A stretch of DNA of 64,000 nucleotides from Roseiarcus sp036488815. Lineage in GTDB: Bacteria > Pseudomonadota > Alphaproteobacteria > Rhizobiales > Beijerinckiaceae. Below are positions 17,607-26,200 of this stretch, one piece after another. How positions within the stretch are numbered: the stretch's first letter is position 1; each line of letters begins with the position of its first letter. Below the pieces are notes generated by a model. That model had not been told where the DNA came from. It searched no databases and saw only the letters and a list, made by a program, of their open reading frames with translations. The position numbers and the translations under genes were made by a program. The stretch is taken from the NCBI GenBank assembly GCA_036488815.1, contig DASXGX010000028.1:35411-99410 (forward strand), read 5' to 3'.

Positions 17607-18779
17607 TCAGACGACCAGCTCCAATGTGCGGCGGGCGATGAGCCGCTCCTCGTCGGTTGGGATGGCCCAAATCGAGACAGCCGAGTCATCCGCGCTGATC
17701 CGGTTGTCGCCCCTGGCGTTTCGTTCGGGATCGAGGACGGCGCCTAGCCATCGCGAACCTTCGACGACCTCCGCGCGAGTCCTCGAATCATGTTCGCCGA
17801 TTCCGCCCGAGAAGACCAGCGCGTCGATCCCGCCCAACGCAGAGGCAAGCGATCCCAGTTCCCGCACGACGCGATAGACGAACAGCGCGACCGCTTCACG
17901 AGCGGCGGGCTCCGCCGAAGCGCGCAACGCCCGCATGTCCGAGGATGTTCCGGAGACGCCAAGCAGGCCCGACTGACGATAGATGAGGTCTTCGATCGCC
18001 GCAGCGTCCATGCCATGTTCGCGGATCATATAAAGGATGACGCCGGGGTCTAACGCCCCGCAACGCGTGCCCATCATGAGCCCGTCGACTGCGGTGAATC
18101 CCATCGTGCTCGCGACGCTCCGACCGTTCTTGATGGCGCACAAACTGGCGCCGTTGCCAAGATGGGCGATCACAACTCTCGCCTCGGCAAGCTCGGGGCT
18201 CAATTCGCGTAGCCGCGCAGCGAGATACTCGTACGACAGTCCATGGAAGCCGTACCGCCGAACGCCTTCGGCGGCGAACCTCCGCGGCAGGGCGAAAGCC
18301 TGCGCCAGCCCTGACTGGGACCGATGGAAAGCCGTGTCGAAACACGCAACCTGGGGCATCTCGGGCAGTGCGTTCATGATGGCGCGCATCGGGGCGAGAT
18401 TGTGGGGCTGGTGCAGCGGGGCCAACGGCTCGAGCTTCGACAGTTCGGCCAGCACCTCCTGCGTCACGCGGACGGGCCGATCATAGTGCATGCCGCCGTG
18501 GACCACGCGGTGTCCAATGCCGACGACGGCGGTCCCGGGGATCAGCGCCCGGACGCGGACGAGGATCTCATGCATGGCCTGCGCATGATCAAAACCCTGC
18601 GCCGGCCAGGTCTCGCTTCCAATGATATTCCCCCGCGCATCGACGATCTTCAGGCGCGGCGCGACGCCGATGCCGTCGATCTGCCCGCGGAGCGAGATCG
18701 GGGCCTCGCTCGTCGCGCCGTAAACGGCGAACTTGACGCTGGACGACCCTGCGTTGATCACGGCGATGCACTTGGTCAC
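17607..18779 (-). CDS. ackA: Acetate kinase
   Basis: Converts acetyl-phosphate and ADP to acetate and ATP. The 390 residues carry the N-terminal phosphate motif VINAGSSSVKF, the FDTAFH active-site motif, the signature GFHGLSYEYLA, HLGNGASLCAIKNG, and GTRCGALDPGV (usually GTRSGDLDPG). The C-terminal VFSGGIGEHDSRTR is also present. The start is a GTG at 18779 with GGAGGTCGCGC upstream; the open frame to 18947 overlaps intergenic sequence and lacks similarity. It is the downstream gene of a minus-strand set DUF3141-Pta-FabI-AckA, and its substrate would come from the phosphoketolase encoded at 6093-8501. Confidence 0.96.
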   Translation of the reverse strand: MTKCIAVINAGSSSVKFAVYGATSEAPISLRGQIDGIGVAPRLKIVDARGNIIGSETWPAQGFDHAQAMHEILVRVRALIPGTAVVGIGHRVVHGGMHYDRPVRVTQEVLAELSKLEPLAPLHQPHNLAPMRAIMNALPEMPQVACFDTAFHRSQSGLAQAFALPRRFAAEGVRRYGFHGLSYEYLAARLRELSPELAEARVVIAHLGNGASLCAIKNGRSVASTMGFTAVDGLMMGTRCGALDPGVILYMIREHGMDAAAIEDLIYRQSGLLGVSGTSSDMRALRASAEPAAREAVALFVYRVVRELGSLASALGGIDALVFSGGIGEHDSRTRAEVVEGSRWLGAVLDPERNARGDNRISADDSAVSIWAIPTDEERLIARRTLELVV

Positions 18780-18849
18780 GCGCGACCTCCGGGAGTGAAA
18801 ACCTCTGCGTTCGTCTGGGCGGGGACACGCCGGCTTCTGACGTCGCCGC

Positions 18850-19632
18850 TCACGCGACGAGATTGACTCCGCCGTCGACGTAAACCGTACCGCCGGTAAT
18901 GCGTCTTGCGAGCGGCGTCGCCAGATACGCGCAGGCGTAGCCGACATCCATGATGTCGACCAGCTCCCCGAGAGGCGCCTTGTGGGCGGCTTCGTTCAGC
19001 ATAAGCTCGAAATCCTTCAGGCCCGACGCCGCCCTTGTTTTCAAAGGGCCGGGAGAAATTGCGTGCACACGGATTTTTTTCGGGCCGAGCTCGTACGCCA
19101 GATATCGGCAAGCGGCCTCCAAAGCCGCCTTGACCGGCCCCATGACATTGTAGTTCGCAACCACGCGGTTGGCGCCGAGGTAGCTCATCGCGAACATCGT
19201 TCCGCCGTCGGTCATCAGCGGCGCCGCCAACTTCGCCATTCTCACGAACGAGTGGCAAGAAATATCCATCGCCTTCGCGAAGCCTTCGGCGGAGCAGTCC
19301 AAAAGGCCGCCTTGCAGATCATGCTTCGGGGCGAACGCGATCGAATGGACGAGGATATCCAACCGCCCCCATGTCTTACGGATCAAGTCGAACATGGCCT
19401 CCAACTCGCCGGGAACGGAAACGTCCACCGCACCGGTGATCGAAGCATTGAGTTCCTCCGCCAGCGGCTCGACATGGCGCCTCGCCTTTTCGTTCAGCCA
19501 CGTCATCGCGAGCTCGGCGCCGACCTCGCGAAAGGCCTGCGCGCATCCGTAGGCTATGGAATCGCTATTCGCTACGCCGATGACGAGGGCCTTTTGACCG
19601 GCAAGGACCGGTCGAATGTTCTCGGTATTCAT
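18850..19632 (-). CDS. fabI: Enoyl-[acyl-carrier-protein] reductase (NADH), FabI
   Basis: Last reductive step of the fatty acid elongation cycle. The 260 residues show the FabI nucleotide-binding start ALVIGVANSDSIAYGCAQAF, VHSIAFAP, the active site NYNVMGPVKAALE (Tyr-x6-Lys arrangement) and the C-terminal TGGTVYVDGG. The start at 19632 gives MNTENIRPVLAGQK; a longer frame would overlap the preceding gene. It sits 11 bases after the Pta-family gene, so it is co-transcribed. Hyphomicrobiales usually encode another fabI elsewhere, so this copy may serve a special condition; that is inference from its placement with acetyl-phosphate enzymes. Confidence 0.93.
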   Translation of the reverse strand: MNTENIRPVLAGQKALVIGVANSDSIAYGCAQAFREVGAELAMTWLNEKARRHVEPLAEELNASITGAVDVSVPGELEAMFDLIRKTWGRLDILVHSIAFAPKHDLQGGLLDCSAEGFAKAMDISCHSFVRMAKLAAPLMTDGGTMFAMSYLGANRVVANYNVMGPVKAALEAACRYLAYELGPKKIRVHAISPGPLKTRAASGLKDFELMLNEAAHKAPLGELVDIMDVGYACAYLATPLARRITGGTVYVDGGVNLVA

Positions 19633-19643
19633 GGCGTGCGCTT

Positions 19644-20597
19644 TCAAGAAATCGCCGCCGACGCAGACTTGCGCCTGGCAGCCGCGAACAGGACCGCGAC
19701 GGCGCAAGACGCGAGGCGACTGAGAAGGGAGTCCGCGCGGCTGGTCAGAATGATCGGAACCCGCGCGCCGAGCACGATTCCCGCCGCATCGGCCCGCGCC
19801 AGAAACGACAGGCTCTTGGCGAGCATATTGCCCGCTTCGAGATCGGGAACGACAAGGACGCTCGCGCGCCCCGCGACGGGCGAATGGATTTTCTTGATCG
19901 CCGCCGCCTCTGGACTGATTGCGTTATCGAGAGCGAGCGGACCGTCGAGTAGGGCGCCGGTGATCTGGCCGCGCTCCGCCATTTTGCATAGCGCCGCTGC
20001 TTCGATCGTTGACGGCACCTTCGCTGTCACCGTCTCCACGGCGCTGAGGATCGCCACGCGCACCTCCGATAAGCCCATCGCGTGGGCCAGATCGATCGCG
20101 TTCTGAACAATGTCCACTTTGGCGTCCAGATCAGGCCCGATATTGACCGCCGCGTCGGTGATGATCAGCGGATCGGGGTGGCCCGGCACGTCCATGATGA
20201 AGCAGTGGCTGATGCGGCGACTGGTTCGGATTCCGGTGTTTTTTGAAACAACCGCGCCCATCAACTCGTCGGTATGTAAGCTGCCCTTCATGAGGGCTTC
20301 AGCGCGGCCGGCGGCGACCAGTTCCACTGCCTTGGCCGCCGAGTCCTGGCTGTATTTGGACGCGACCACCTCCATCGCGCCGAGTTCGACGCCCGCCTTC
20401 GCTGCAGCCGACTGGAGGCGCGCGGTCGGACCGACCAAAATGGGCTCGATAAGGCCGAGCTTGACGGCCTCGAACGTTCCGCGAAGCGACACGTCGTCGC
20501 AAGGATGCGCGACCGCGACCTTGATCGTCGCTTCCTTCTGCGCGGCTGCGATCAGGCGATCGTACTTCTCGTGCGAAAGCGTGGCGGCTCGATCCAT
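19644..20597 (-). CDS. Phosphate acetyl/butyryltransferase family protein
   Basis: Probably interconverts acyl-CoA and acyl-phosphate. The 317 residues are typical of the Pta/Ptb domain often annotated as bifunctional enoyl-CoA hydratase/phosphate acetyltransferase, but here only the transferase domain is present. Visible blocks: LIEPILVGPTARLQ, EALMKGSLHTDELM, SHCFIMDVPGHPDPLIITD, ALLDGPLALDNAIS and VLVVPDLEAGNMLAKSL. The ATG at 20597 has GGGAGGGGTTGAAGCG upstream and lies 4 bases from the DUF3141 stop. With acetate kinase in the same gene set, acetyl-CoA/acetyl-phosphate exchange is the likeliest role, though butyryl specificity cannot be excluded. Confidence 0.92.
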   Translation of the reverse strand: MDRAATLSHEKYDRLIAAAQKEATIKVAVAHPCDDVSLRGTFEAVKLGLIEPILVGPTARLQSAAAKAGVELGAMEVVASKYSQDSAAKAVELVAAGRAEALMKGSLHTDELMGAVVSKNTGIRTSRRISHCFIMDVPGHPDPLIITDAAVNIGPDLDAKVDIVQNAIDLAHAMGLSEVRVAILSAVETVTAKVPSTIEAAALCKMAERGQITGALLDGPLALDNAISPEAAAIKKIHSPVAGRASVLVVPDLEAGNMLAKSLSFLARADAAGIVLGARVPIILTSRADSLLSRLASCAVAVLFAAARRKSASAAIS

Positions 20598-20601
20598 CGC
20601 T

Positions 20602-22776
20602 TCAACCCCTCCCAACTGCGCGACTGCCGATTGCCGACGTCTCGGCGCCGAGCAGCGCTTCGATGCGCGCCAAGCGCGCCTTGCTCTGCCCCTCCAGCGA
20701 ACCCCGCGCAGACAACAGCTGACGAAGCGTTTTCAATGCCGTCGCCGCCTCCGGCCTCTTGGGATTCAGCAGCCTGGGCAGCGCGTTGATGGCGCGCTCC
20801 TCGTCGAGCAGGACGAGCTGCAGTTGCTCTCTCGCCATGGCTTTGAAACGCGGCAGGCTGATCCGATCGCTCGCCGCGCGGGCGTCGCGCATGATCCGGA
20901 GCATCCGAAATCCGCGCTCGTCGATGGCGCCTTCCGGCAGGCGAACGTAAATCAGCGCCCGCAATGTCGCCTCCGCCGCGTCGCCGTTCTCGAACCGCTG
21001 CTCCAGATTCGACCGGAGTTCCGCCGCCGCCGTCTCCCGAGCGAGATTACGCTCGATGCGACGCGGGGATCCCTGTTCGCCGAGACCGACCATAGCCTGC
21101 AGCAAAGGCGATCCATAGCTGCTCAGAAAGAACGCCTCCGTCATGCCGTCATGGATTTCGCCCCAGGTCCGCAACCAGGTCGTGATCCAAGACGACGCGG
21201 CCTGTTCGATTGCTCGGAAAGGATTTTCCTTGCTCATCGGCATGCGGTGCGCGCGAACGGCCTCGGCGAGCGGCTTTATCGGCGCTATCATAGGGTTGTG
21301 ATCGGACAGCGAACCAAACCGCAGCCTGTGGGGATGAAGGGCGCGCATCGCGTCGGCGATGGGTTCGGTCACGATGGAGCGGACGGCGGGTTGCACGAGC
21401 GCGCGATAGAGGCCGAGATTGACGTCGGAAACGCGCGCTGCAGTCGCAAAGCGCGCGTCGTCGGCGGCGTCGTTGCCGCCGAGCGCCCGGATGTCGGCCA
21501 GGGTGCGACTTTCCAGACGGAAGAGATATTTTCCGCCAGCCAAATCAGGGTTCACGGTATTGCCGTCGACGTCCGAAATGATCGCTTCGTAAAGGCCGGG
21601 CGGTGTGACGTCGATCAAGTCCATGCACGAGACGAACTCGCCATGCTCCTTCGCCGCGACCTTCCCCGAAACAAAGATGCCGAGATGGCCGATGCTCTCA
21701 TGCATCGTGTAGATGATCGTCTGGCCATCAGCGACGATCTCATTCACGTCGTCGTAGAGATCGAGGATCCAGTCCAGAGCCTGCTGCGGCGGCGTGATGT
21801 TGTCGCCCCAGGAGCAGAACACGATGATCGGCGATTTGATGTTGCGCAAGTCGATCCGTATGCCGTCGGATGTGCGGATCTGGCCGGTGGACAGCTTGTC
21901 GCCGACAAACAGATTGTCGGCGATCCATTGCATCTCTGCGGCGTTCAGCAGCACTGGGCTGCCCCACCAGGTTTCGAACTCGAGGAAGCGGTCCACCTCG
22001 GTATCGACTTTGGAATAGACGTTGTAGGGCTTGGTCCAATAGGTGTTCGCCGGATTGAGCGACTCGAAGTTCGCAACCAAATGCGCGCCATCGAATACGC
22101 CATGGCCAAGATCGCCCGCCAGCGCCGTCATCCACGTCCCGCCGAGGACGCCGCCCGTATAGCGCATCGGGTTCTTGCCGCGGACCCCCGCCCAATACGA
22201 CAACGGCGAGCCGGCGAGCATGATCGGACCCGCGAGGTCGGGGTTGATCGCGGCCATGATCATGGTCTGCCATCCCGCCTGACAATTGGCGATGATGATT
22301 GGCTTTCCCTCGGCATCCAGATGCCGTGCGGCGACTTCGGCGATGAAAATCGCCTCGGCGCGACAGACGTCCTCTATCGTCTGACCGGGCATCGGATTGG
22401 GTAGGAACCCGATGAAATAGCAAGCGTGACCCGCCTTCAGCGCCTCGCCGATCTCGCTTTCCGACTTCATCCCGCCAATGCCCGGCCCGTGTCCGGCGCG
22501 CGGATCGACGACCACGACGGGCGGCTTGACGGGATCCGTCTTGACCCCAACAGGCGAAAGGATCCGCACGAGCAGATAATTGACCGGACGCTCCAGAGTC
22601 CGGCCGTCGCGGATCAGTTCAGCAGGAAAGCTGAGAACGTGCGGCGCCTCTTGGGAGGAGCGCTCGATGTACTTGTCGCCTCGTTCGCGCAAGGTGTCGA
22701 GAAGCAGGATCGAGCGTTGCCACGCGTCCAGACCGTATTCTTGAAGTGCGCTGAACCCCGGCGCTATTTCGCCCAT
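20602..22776 (-). CDS. DUF3141 alpha/beta-hydrolase protein, PhaC-like
   Basis: A 724-residue protein of the DUF3141 family, related to polyhydroxyalkanoate synthases. The N-terminal half is an alpha/beta-hydrolase. ANCQAGWQ around Cys165 replaces the PhaC lipase-like box GxCxG, CSWGDNITPP supplies Asp325, and ESIGHLG supplies His364, so a Cys-Asp-His triad like that of PhaC appears complete. Other PhaC-like parts are VVVVDPRAGHGPGIGG and YWAGVRGKNPMRYTGG. The C-terminal ~330 residues are helical and family-specific. A polyester polymerase, depolymerase or acyltransferase role is possible. It is the first gene of the set with Pta, FabI and AckA and lies downstream of an FNR/FixK-type box. Confidence 0.9.
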   Translation of the reverse strand: MGEIAPGFSALQEYGLDAWQRSILLLDTLRERGDKYIERSSQEAPHVLSFPAELIRDGRTLERPVNYLLVRILSPVGVKTDPVKPPVVVVDPRAGHGPGIGGMKSESEIGEALKAGHACYFIGFLPNPMPGQTIEDVCRAEAIFIAEVAARHLDAEGKPIIIANCQAGWQTMIMAAINPDLAGPIMLAGSPLSYWAGVRGKNPMRYTGGVLGGTWMTALAGDLGHGVFDGAHLVANFESLNPANTYWTKPYNVYSKVDTEVDRFLEFETWWGSPVLLNAAEMQWIADNLFVGDKLSTGQIRTSDGIRIDLRNIKSPIIVFCSWGDNITPPQQALDWILDLYDDVNEIVADGQTIIYTMHESIGHLGIFVSGKVAAKEHGEFVSCMDLIDVTPPGLYEAIISDVDGNTVNPDLAGGKYLFRLESRTLADIRALGGNDAADDARFATAARVSDVNLGLYRALVQPAVRSIVTEPIADAMRALHPHRLRFGSLSDHNPMIAPIKPLAEAVRAHRMPMSKENPFRAIEQAASSWITTWLRTWGEIHDGMTEAFFLSSYGSPLLQAMVGLGEQGSPRRIERNLARETAAAELRSNLEQRFENGDAAEATLRALIYVRLPEGAIDERGFRMLRIMRDARAASDRISLPRFKAMAREQLQLVLLDEERAINALPRLLNPKRPEAATALKTLRQLLSARGSLEGQSKARLARIEALLGAETSAIGSRAVGRG

Positions 22777-22833
22777 GGCTATCCCCCGTCCGAGAGAGCC
22801 CAGGAAGGTCGCCGATCACGAGCCGACAATAGT

Positions 22834-22839
22834 ATATTA
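22834..22839 (-). promoter_or_regulatory. Candidate -10 element for the DUF3141-Pta-FabI set
   Basis: The minus strand reads TAATAT here, within an AT-rich patch in GC-rich DNA. Its centre is about 34 bases from the centre of the FNR-type box, close to the spacing of class II activation (box centred near -41.5). The 5' leader would be about 50 bases. Confidence 0.5.
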
Positions 22840-22863
22840 TTACACCCGCGGGCGACTCGACAC

Positions 22864-22877
22864 TTGACTTGGATCAA
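22864..22877. promoter_or_regulatory. FNR/FixK-type binding site (TTGAC-N4-ATCAA)
   Basis: The sequence TTGACTTGGATCAA fits the FNR/FixK consensus TTGA(T/C)-N4-(G/A)TCAA. It lies in the divergent region between the DUF3141 operon (start 22776) and the GNAT gene (start 23105). In alphaproteobacteria such boxes usually mark genes switched on at low oxygen. Placement relative to the TAATAT element suits activation of the minus-strand operon; control of the GNAT gene is possible. Confidence 0.7.
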
Positions 22878-23104
22878 GCATGCAAGAGTACTTCTCTGTT
22901 TAGCTTTCCATTGTCGTGTGTCGCAAAGAAGGCGCCTCTCGCATGAAAGGATGGAGCGGGTCGCGCATCGTCGTTGCGACCCCGTGGCGCTGCTTTGGCG
23001 CGATGCAAGAGTTTCAAGCTGGAACTACGGTTGAATGAGCGCGCCAACGCATCGCGCGATCCGGAAGCGCCAGGAAATCTTTGCTCGAACAGGGAGGTCG
23101 GACC

Positions 23105-23626
23105 TTGAACGAACTCACTCAGTTTTCGGCTACAGAAACCCTGCGGGATGGACGCCAGGTGGAGATTCGCGCACAGCGGCCCGACGACCGAGACGGTCTC
23201 CAGGCAGCAATCCGCCGGATCAGCTCCCAGTCTCTGTATCGCAGATTTTTTGGCGTGAGACGCGAGTTTTCCGACAAGGAGGCGTCGAGCTTCCTCGATA
23301 TCGACTTCGTCAACCAGGTCGCACTCGTTGTCGTCGCCCCGGAAGACAGCGGTCCGAACATTATCGGCGGCGGCCGCTATGTCGTCGTGAATCCCGGCCA
23401 GGCCGAAGTCGCGTTCGCGGTCGTCGACGAATACCAAGGCCAGGGCCTAGGCGGCGCATTGATGCGGCATCTGACGACGATCGCGCGAGCGGCCGGATTG
23501 AAGGAACTTATCGCCGAGGTTCTGGCGGAAAACGCGCCGATGCTGAAGGTGTTTGAAAAGTGCGGACTGCCGATGCGTATGCAACGCGAGCACGACGTCG
23601 TCCATGTTGTGATGGATCTCGCGTAG
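23105..23626 (+). CDS. GNAT family N-acetyltransferase
   Basis: A 173-residue acetyltransferase. The acetyl-CoA binding motif A is clear in VVDEYQGQGLGGALMRHL (Q-x-x-G-x-G), preceded by the beta-strand AEVAFAV and followed by AENAPMLKVFEKCGL, the usual motif B region. The N-terminal RRISSQSLYRRFFGVRREFS resembles GNAT domains found in large acyl-CoA synthetase (Pat-type) fusions, so protein-lysine acetylation is a possibility. The TTG start at 23105 is chosen because AGGGAGGTCGG sits at proper spacing; no ATG fits. It is divergent from the acetyl-CoA/acetyl-phosphate genes over a shared FNR/FixK-type box. Confidence 0.87.
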   Translation: MNELTQFSATETLRDGRQVEIRAQRPDDRDGLQAAIRRISSQSLYRRFFGVRREFSDKEASSFLDIDFVNQVALVVVAPEDSGPNIIGGGRYVVVNPGQAEVAFAVVDEYQGQGLGGALMRHLTTIARAAGLKELIAEVLAENAPMLKVFEKCGLPMRMQREHDVVHVVMDLA

Positions 23627-23743
23627 CGCTGCGGTCTTCACCCGTCCAGTGTCGCCGGCGTTTGACAAGAGCCCTCGAAGGTGATCGCCTTTAGCTTGGC
23701 AATATCGTCGTCCTGCGGATCCCAACTGAACTGGAGGGGCGGC

Positions 23744-24013
23744 ATGGTTCGTCGATGGAAAGTTGCTCTGGGCGCGTGCGGAGCGTTCATCCTCGCGACG
23801 TCAAGCGCCGCGTCCGCGTTCCAAATCAATCCGCGATGTCAGCACTTAGGCGACAACAGTAGAGCCAATCAGATCGCGTGTACTTGCGCCGTGCAGAATG
23901 GCGGAATCGTTAAGCATTGGCACGGGCGGTATGTGTGGTCTCTCCAAGTTCGGGCGGCGGCGGTGCCCCCTGAATTCAGGGAGTGCATCAAAGCCAATGG
24001 CGGTCATTATTAG
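23744..24013 (+). CDS. Small secreted Cys-containing protein, unknown function
   Basis: An 89-residue protein with a clear Sec signal peptide (positively charged MVRRWK, then VALGACGAFILATSS and an SAASAF cleavage region). The mature part of about 60 residues has four cysteines in CQHLG, ACTCAVQNG and ECIKANGGHY. The ATG at 23744 has GGAGGGGCGGC upstream; the longer frame from 23681 lacks a ribosome site. No family recognised. Confidence 0.7.
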   Translation: MVRRWKVALGACGAFILATSSAASAFQINPRCQHLGDNSRANQIACTCAVQNGGIVKHWHGRYVWSLQVRAAAVPPEFRECIKANGGHY

Positions 24014-24267
24014 AGTCGGGACTCATAGCATGGCCGCCGTCAGGCCGATGACGACGGCGACGGGGAGGTACCCCGAAATGGTTGGCTCTCTACCACGTTC
24101 GGGTTGCTTTGGCAGACCTCGGATCACGCCATGAAATCGCTTGGGACCTATGTTCTACATTGGCATTGGGACCAGGCGTTGGCGTTGTGTTTAGTTCACG
24201 CCGCACGTCTCGATCGGGCAGATTGTTCCCAGCCGGTGGCGAGACGGCTCCAACAGGGAGGTTAGTC

Positions 24268-24906
24268 ATGATTAAGACTGGTCATCTCCGGAACGCGATA
24301 CTTGCGCTGGCGCTCACGAGCCTGATCCTGCCCGAGGAGGCGGTCGCCATCGAGATTTTCACGGGGCCAGGACCCGCGATGGGGACGCACATGGACGATG
24401 GATTGCTCACACAGGTTCGTCGAGGCGGCGGAATGCGCCACGGCGGGGGTGGGCGCGGCGGCGGCGCGCGCTTTAGCGGCGGCGGCATGCACCGCGGCGG
24501 CGGCGCACGATTTGGTGGCGGAGGGTATCATGGCGGCGGCGCGCGCTTCGCGGGCGGAGCCCATCGGGGCGGCGGGCGCTATGCCGGTGGAGCGTATCGA
24601 GGCGGTGGCGCGCGCGTCGCCGGCGGCGCGTATCGCGGCGGAGCCTATCGCGGCGGAGCGTATCGCGGTGGAGCGTACCGCGGCGGCGCGCGCGTCGCTG
24701 GCGGCGCGTATCGCGGCGGGGTTTGGGCTGGGCGTCCAGGCTGGTATCGCTGGCCAGCTGGCGGGGCTATCGCCGCCGGCGCCGCGCTCGGGTGGGTCTC
24801 GGCGGCGACTGCCTCTTCCTGGGCCGGCTATCCTCCGCAGGAAGGCTTGTGCTGGTACTACACCGATGCGACCCGGCACCAGGGCTTCTGGGACGTCTGC
24901 CAGTAG
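24268..24906 (+). CDS. Secreted Gly/Arg-rich repeat protein
   Basis: A 212-residue protein with an N-terminal signal peptide (AILALALTSLILPEEAVA). About 100 residues of Gly/Ala/Arg/Tyr repeats follow, built on GGGARF and GGAYR units. A hydrophobic glycine-zipper-like stretch (AAGAALGWVSAATAS) and a conserved-looking C-terminus (LCWYYTDATRHQGFWDVCQ) end the protein; similar ends are common in Hyphomicrobiales hypothetical proteins. The ATG at 24268 has CAGGGAGGTTAGTC upstream. It probably acts in the periplasm or at the envelope; no function can be assigned. Confidence 0.8.
   Translation: MIKTGHLRNAILALALTSLILPEEAVAIEIFTGPGPAMGTHMDDGLLTQVRRGGGMRHGGGGRGGGARFSGGGMHRGGGARFGGGGYHGGGARFAGGAHRGGGRYAGGAYRGGGARVAGGAYRGGAYRGGAYRGGAYRGGARVAGGAYRGGVWAGRPGWYRWPAGGAIAAGAALGWVSAATASSWAGYPPQEGLCWYYTDATRHQGFWDVCQ
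24631..24690 (+). repeat. Tandem 15-bp repeat, four copies, in the Gly-rich gene
   Basis: Four consecutive 15-base units (24631-24645, 24646-24660, 24661-24675, 24676-24690) of the form TATCGCGGCGGAGCG with one to three differences each. They encode repeated Tyr-Arg-Gly-Gly-Ala. Such near-identical units are prone to copy-number change by slippage. Confidence 0.85.
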
Positions 24907-25005
24907 GGGCGATTCGCCGGCGCTCTGCTTCCCTGCTGCGCTGGCGACTTGCGACAGACCGGATGTTTGCCTCCGCGAACAGTATCCGCGAGGGCGTTGG
25001 GCGGA

Positions 25006-25386
25006 CTATTCGCGCCCCGCTCGCCAGCCCTCGCTCTGATAACGATCCGTCAGTCCAAACTCTCTTTTCAAGGCCGCGAACAATCTCAACAGAGTGCTCT
25101 CGTCTTCCACGGAATGCGACCGACGTGTGAGTTTAGCATCGGCGGCGCTTTGAAACGCGGCGACAGCCAGCGAATAAAATTCTCCGCTGCGCAGGAAATG
25201 TGCGCTCGCTATCTCGCCCGCGCGCTGTCCCACTTGATCGGCCGGTAGGTCGCCATCGAAATACCGATTGAGGAGTCCAGCCAACAGTCGCTTCGTGCGG
25301 GTCAGACTTCGCCGGTAGGTGAAGTAAATGCCTAGGAAGATCGCTAGGAGAATTGCTCCGCCGAGACCAATTGTCGTGTCGGCCAT
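25006..25386 (-). CDS. Unknown single-pass membrane protein, third gene of the charged-repeat operon
   Basis: 126 residues. An N-terminal membrane helix (GGAILLAIFLGIYFTY) is followed by the basic RRSLTRTKR, so the rest is probably cytoplasmic, and then by a helical soluble domain with no recognised motif. The ATG at 25386 has GGAATGGAGGTTGACTC upstream, a strong ribosome site. It lies 89 bases after the stop of the charged repeat protein on the same strand and converges on the Gly-rich gene. Confidence 0.75.
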   Translation of the reverse strand: MADTTIGLGGAILLAIFLGIYFTYRRSLTRTKRLLAGLLNRYFDGDLPADQVGQRAGEIASAHFLRSGEFYSLAVAAFQSAADAKLTRRSHSVEDESTLLRLFAALKREFGLTDRYQSEGWRAGRE

Positions 25387-25475
25387 GAGTCAACCTCCAT
25401 TCCCTCCGTCGGAGGGGACCGGAGGCTACGCCTCCGGTCAGTGCATTGTTCATCGTGTTGAGTTTGCGCGAGGGA

Positions 25476-26200
25476 TCAGGCCGCGTCGCGTTCCCGCCCT
25501 CCCTCACGAACGAGCTGGGAGAGGAGCGCGCGGCGCATGCGGCGCCGGCGCAGGAGGCGGCTCCCAACCAGGGCGCGCACGATTCTGCGATCCCTGCTGC
25601 CCGCCTCCGTTTCGGACTCCCCGCCCTCGTCCTCGTCGTCTTCTTCATCCGCCTCGGCGCGTTCGTGCATGAGATGCGCGGCGAGCGCCCGACGGACACG
25701 GCGACGGCGGAGAAGACCGCCGGCGACAAGCAACCGAAGCAGGCGACGAGATTCGTCGTCTCCGCCCTCCTCCTCGCCCTCGTCCTCGTCCTCATCCTCA
25801 TCTGTCTCGGCGCGTTCACGCAGGAGGTGAGCGACGAGCAGTTGCCGCATGCGGCGCCGTCGGAGCAGCCCCCTGGCGATCAACAGTTTCGCGATCCGAC
25901 GCTCTTCCTCGCCGCCCTCTTCGCCTTCCTCACCTTCGGAGTCCTCGCTCTCCTCTTCATGACTTTCACGCAACAGGTGCGCAAGCAGCAGGCGCTGGAT
26001 CCGACGCCGACGCAGCAGCCCGCGCGCGATCAAGAGTTTCAGAACGCGACGTTCCTCGTCGCCTCCTTCCTCTTCGTCTTCCTCCTCGGAGCCGTGGAGA
26101 TCTTGGCCGTTGCCGTGTCGGCGATCACGCATCAGCTCGCTGAGAAGCATGCTTCTGGCGCGACGTCGGCGCATCATGCCGCGACCCATAAGGGCGCGTT
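25476..26200 (-). repeat. Degenerate internal repeat, ~150-159 bp period, five units
   Basis: Coding-level repeats inside the charged protein. The four spacings between successive RRRR codon blocks are 53, 50, 51 and 53 codons. Copies 2 and 3 are most similar (both RRxxKLLIARGLLRRRR). This indicates internal duplication followed by divergence. Confidence 0.75.

Noticed and set aside
20110..22404. A 764-codon plus-strand frame across the Pta and DUF3141 genes
   Set aside because: It spans two clearly coding minus-strand genes and their junction; composition is that of an antisense shadow.
24131..24265. A 44-codon plus frame between the two small secreted protein genes
   Set aside because: Weak ribosome site and no similarity; its end overlaps the ribosome site of the next gene, but that alone is not enough.
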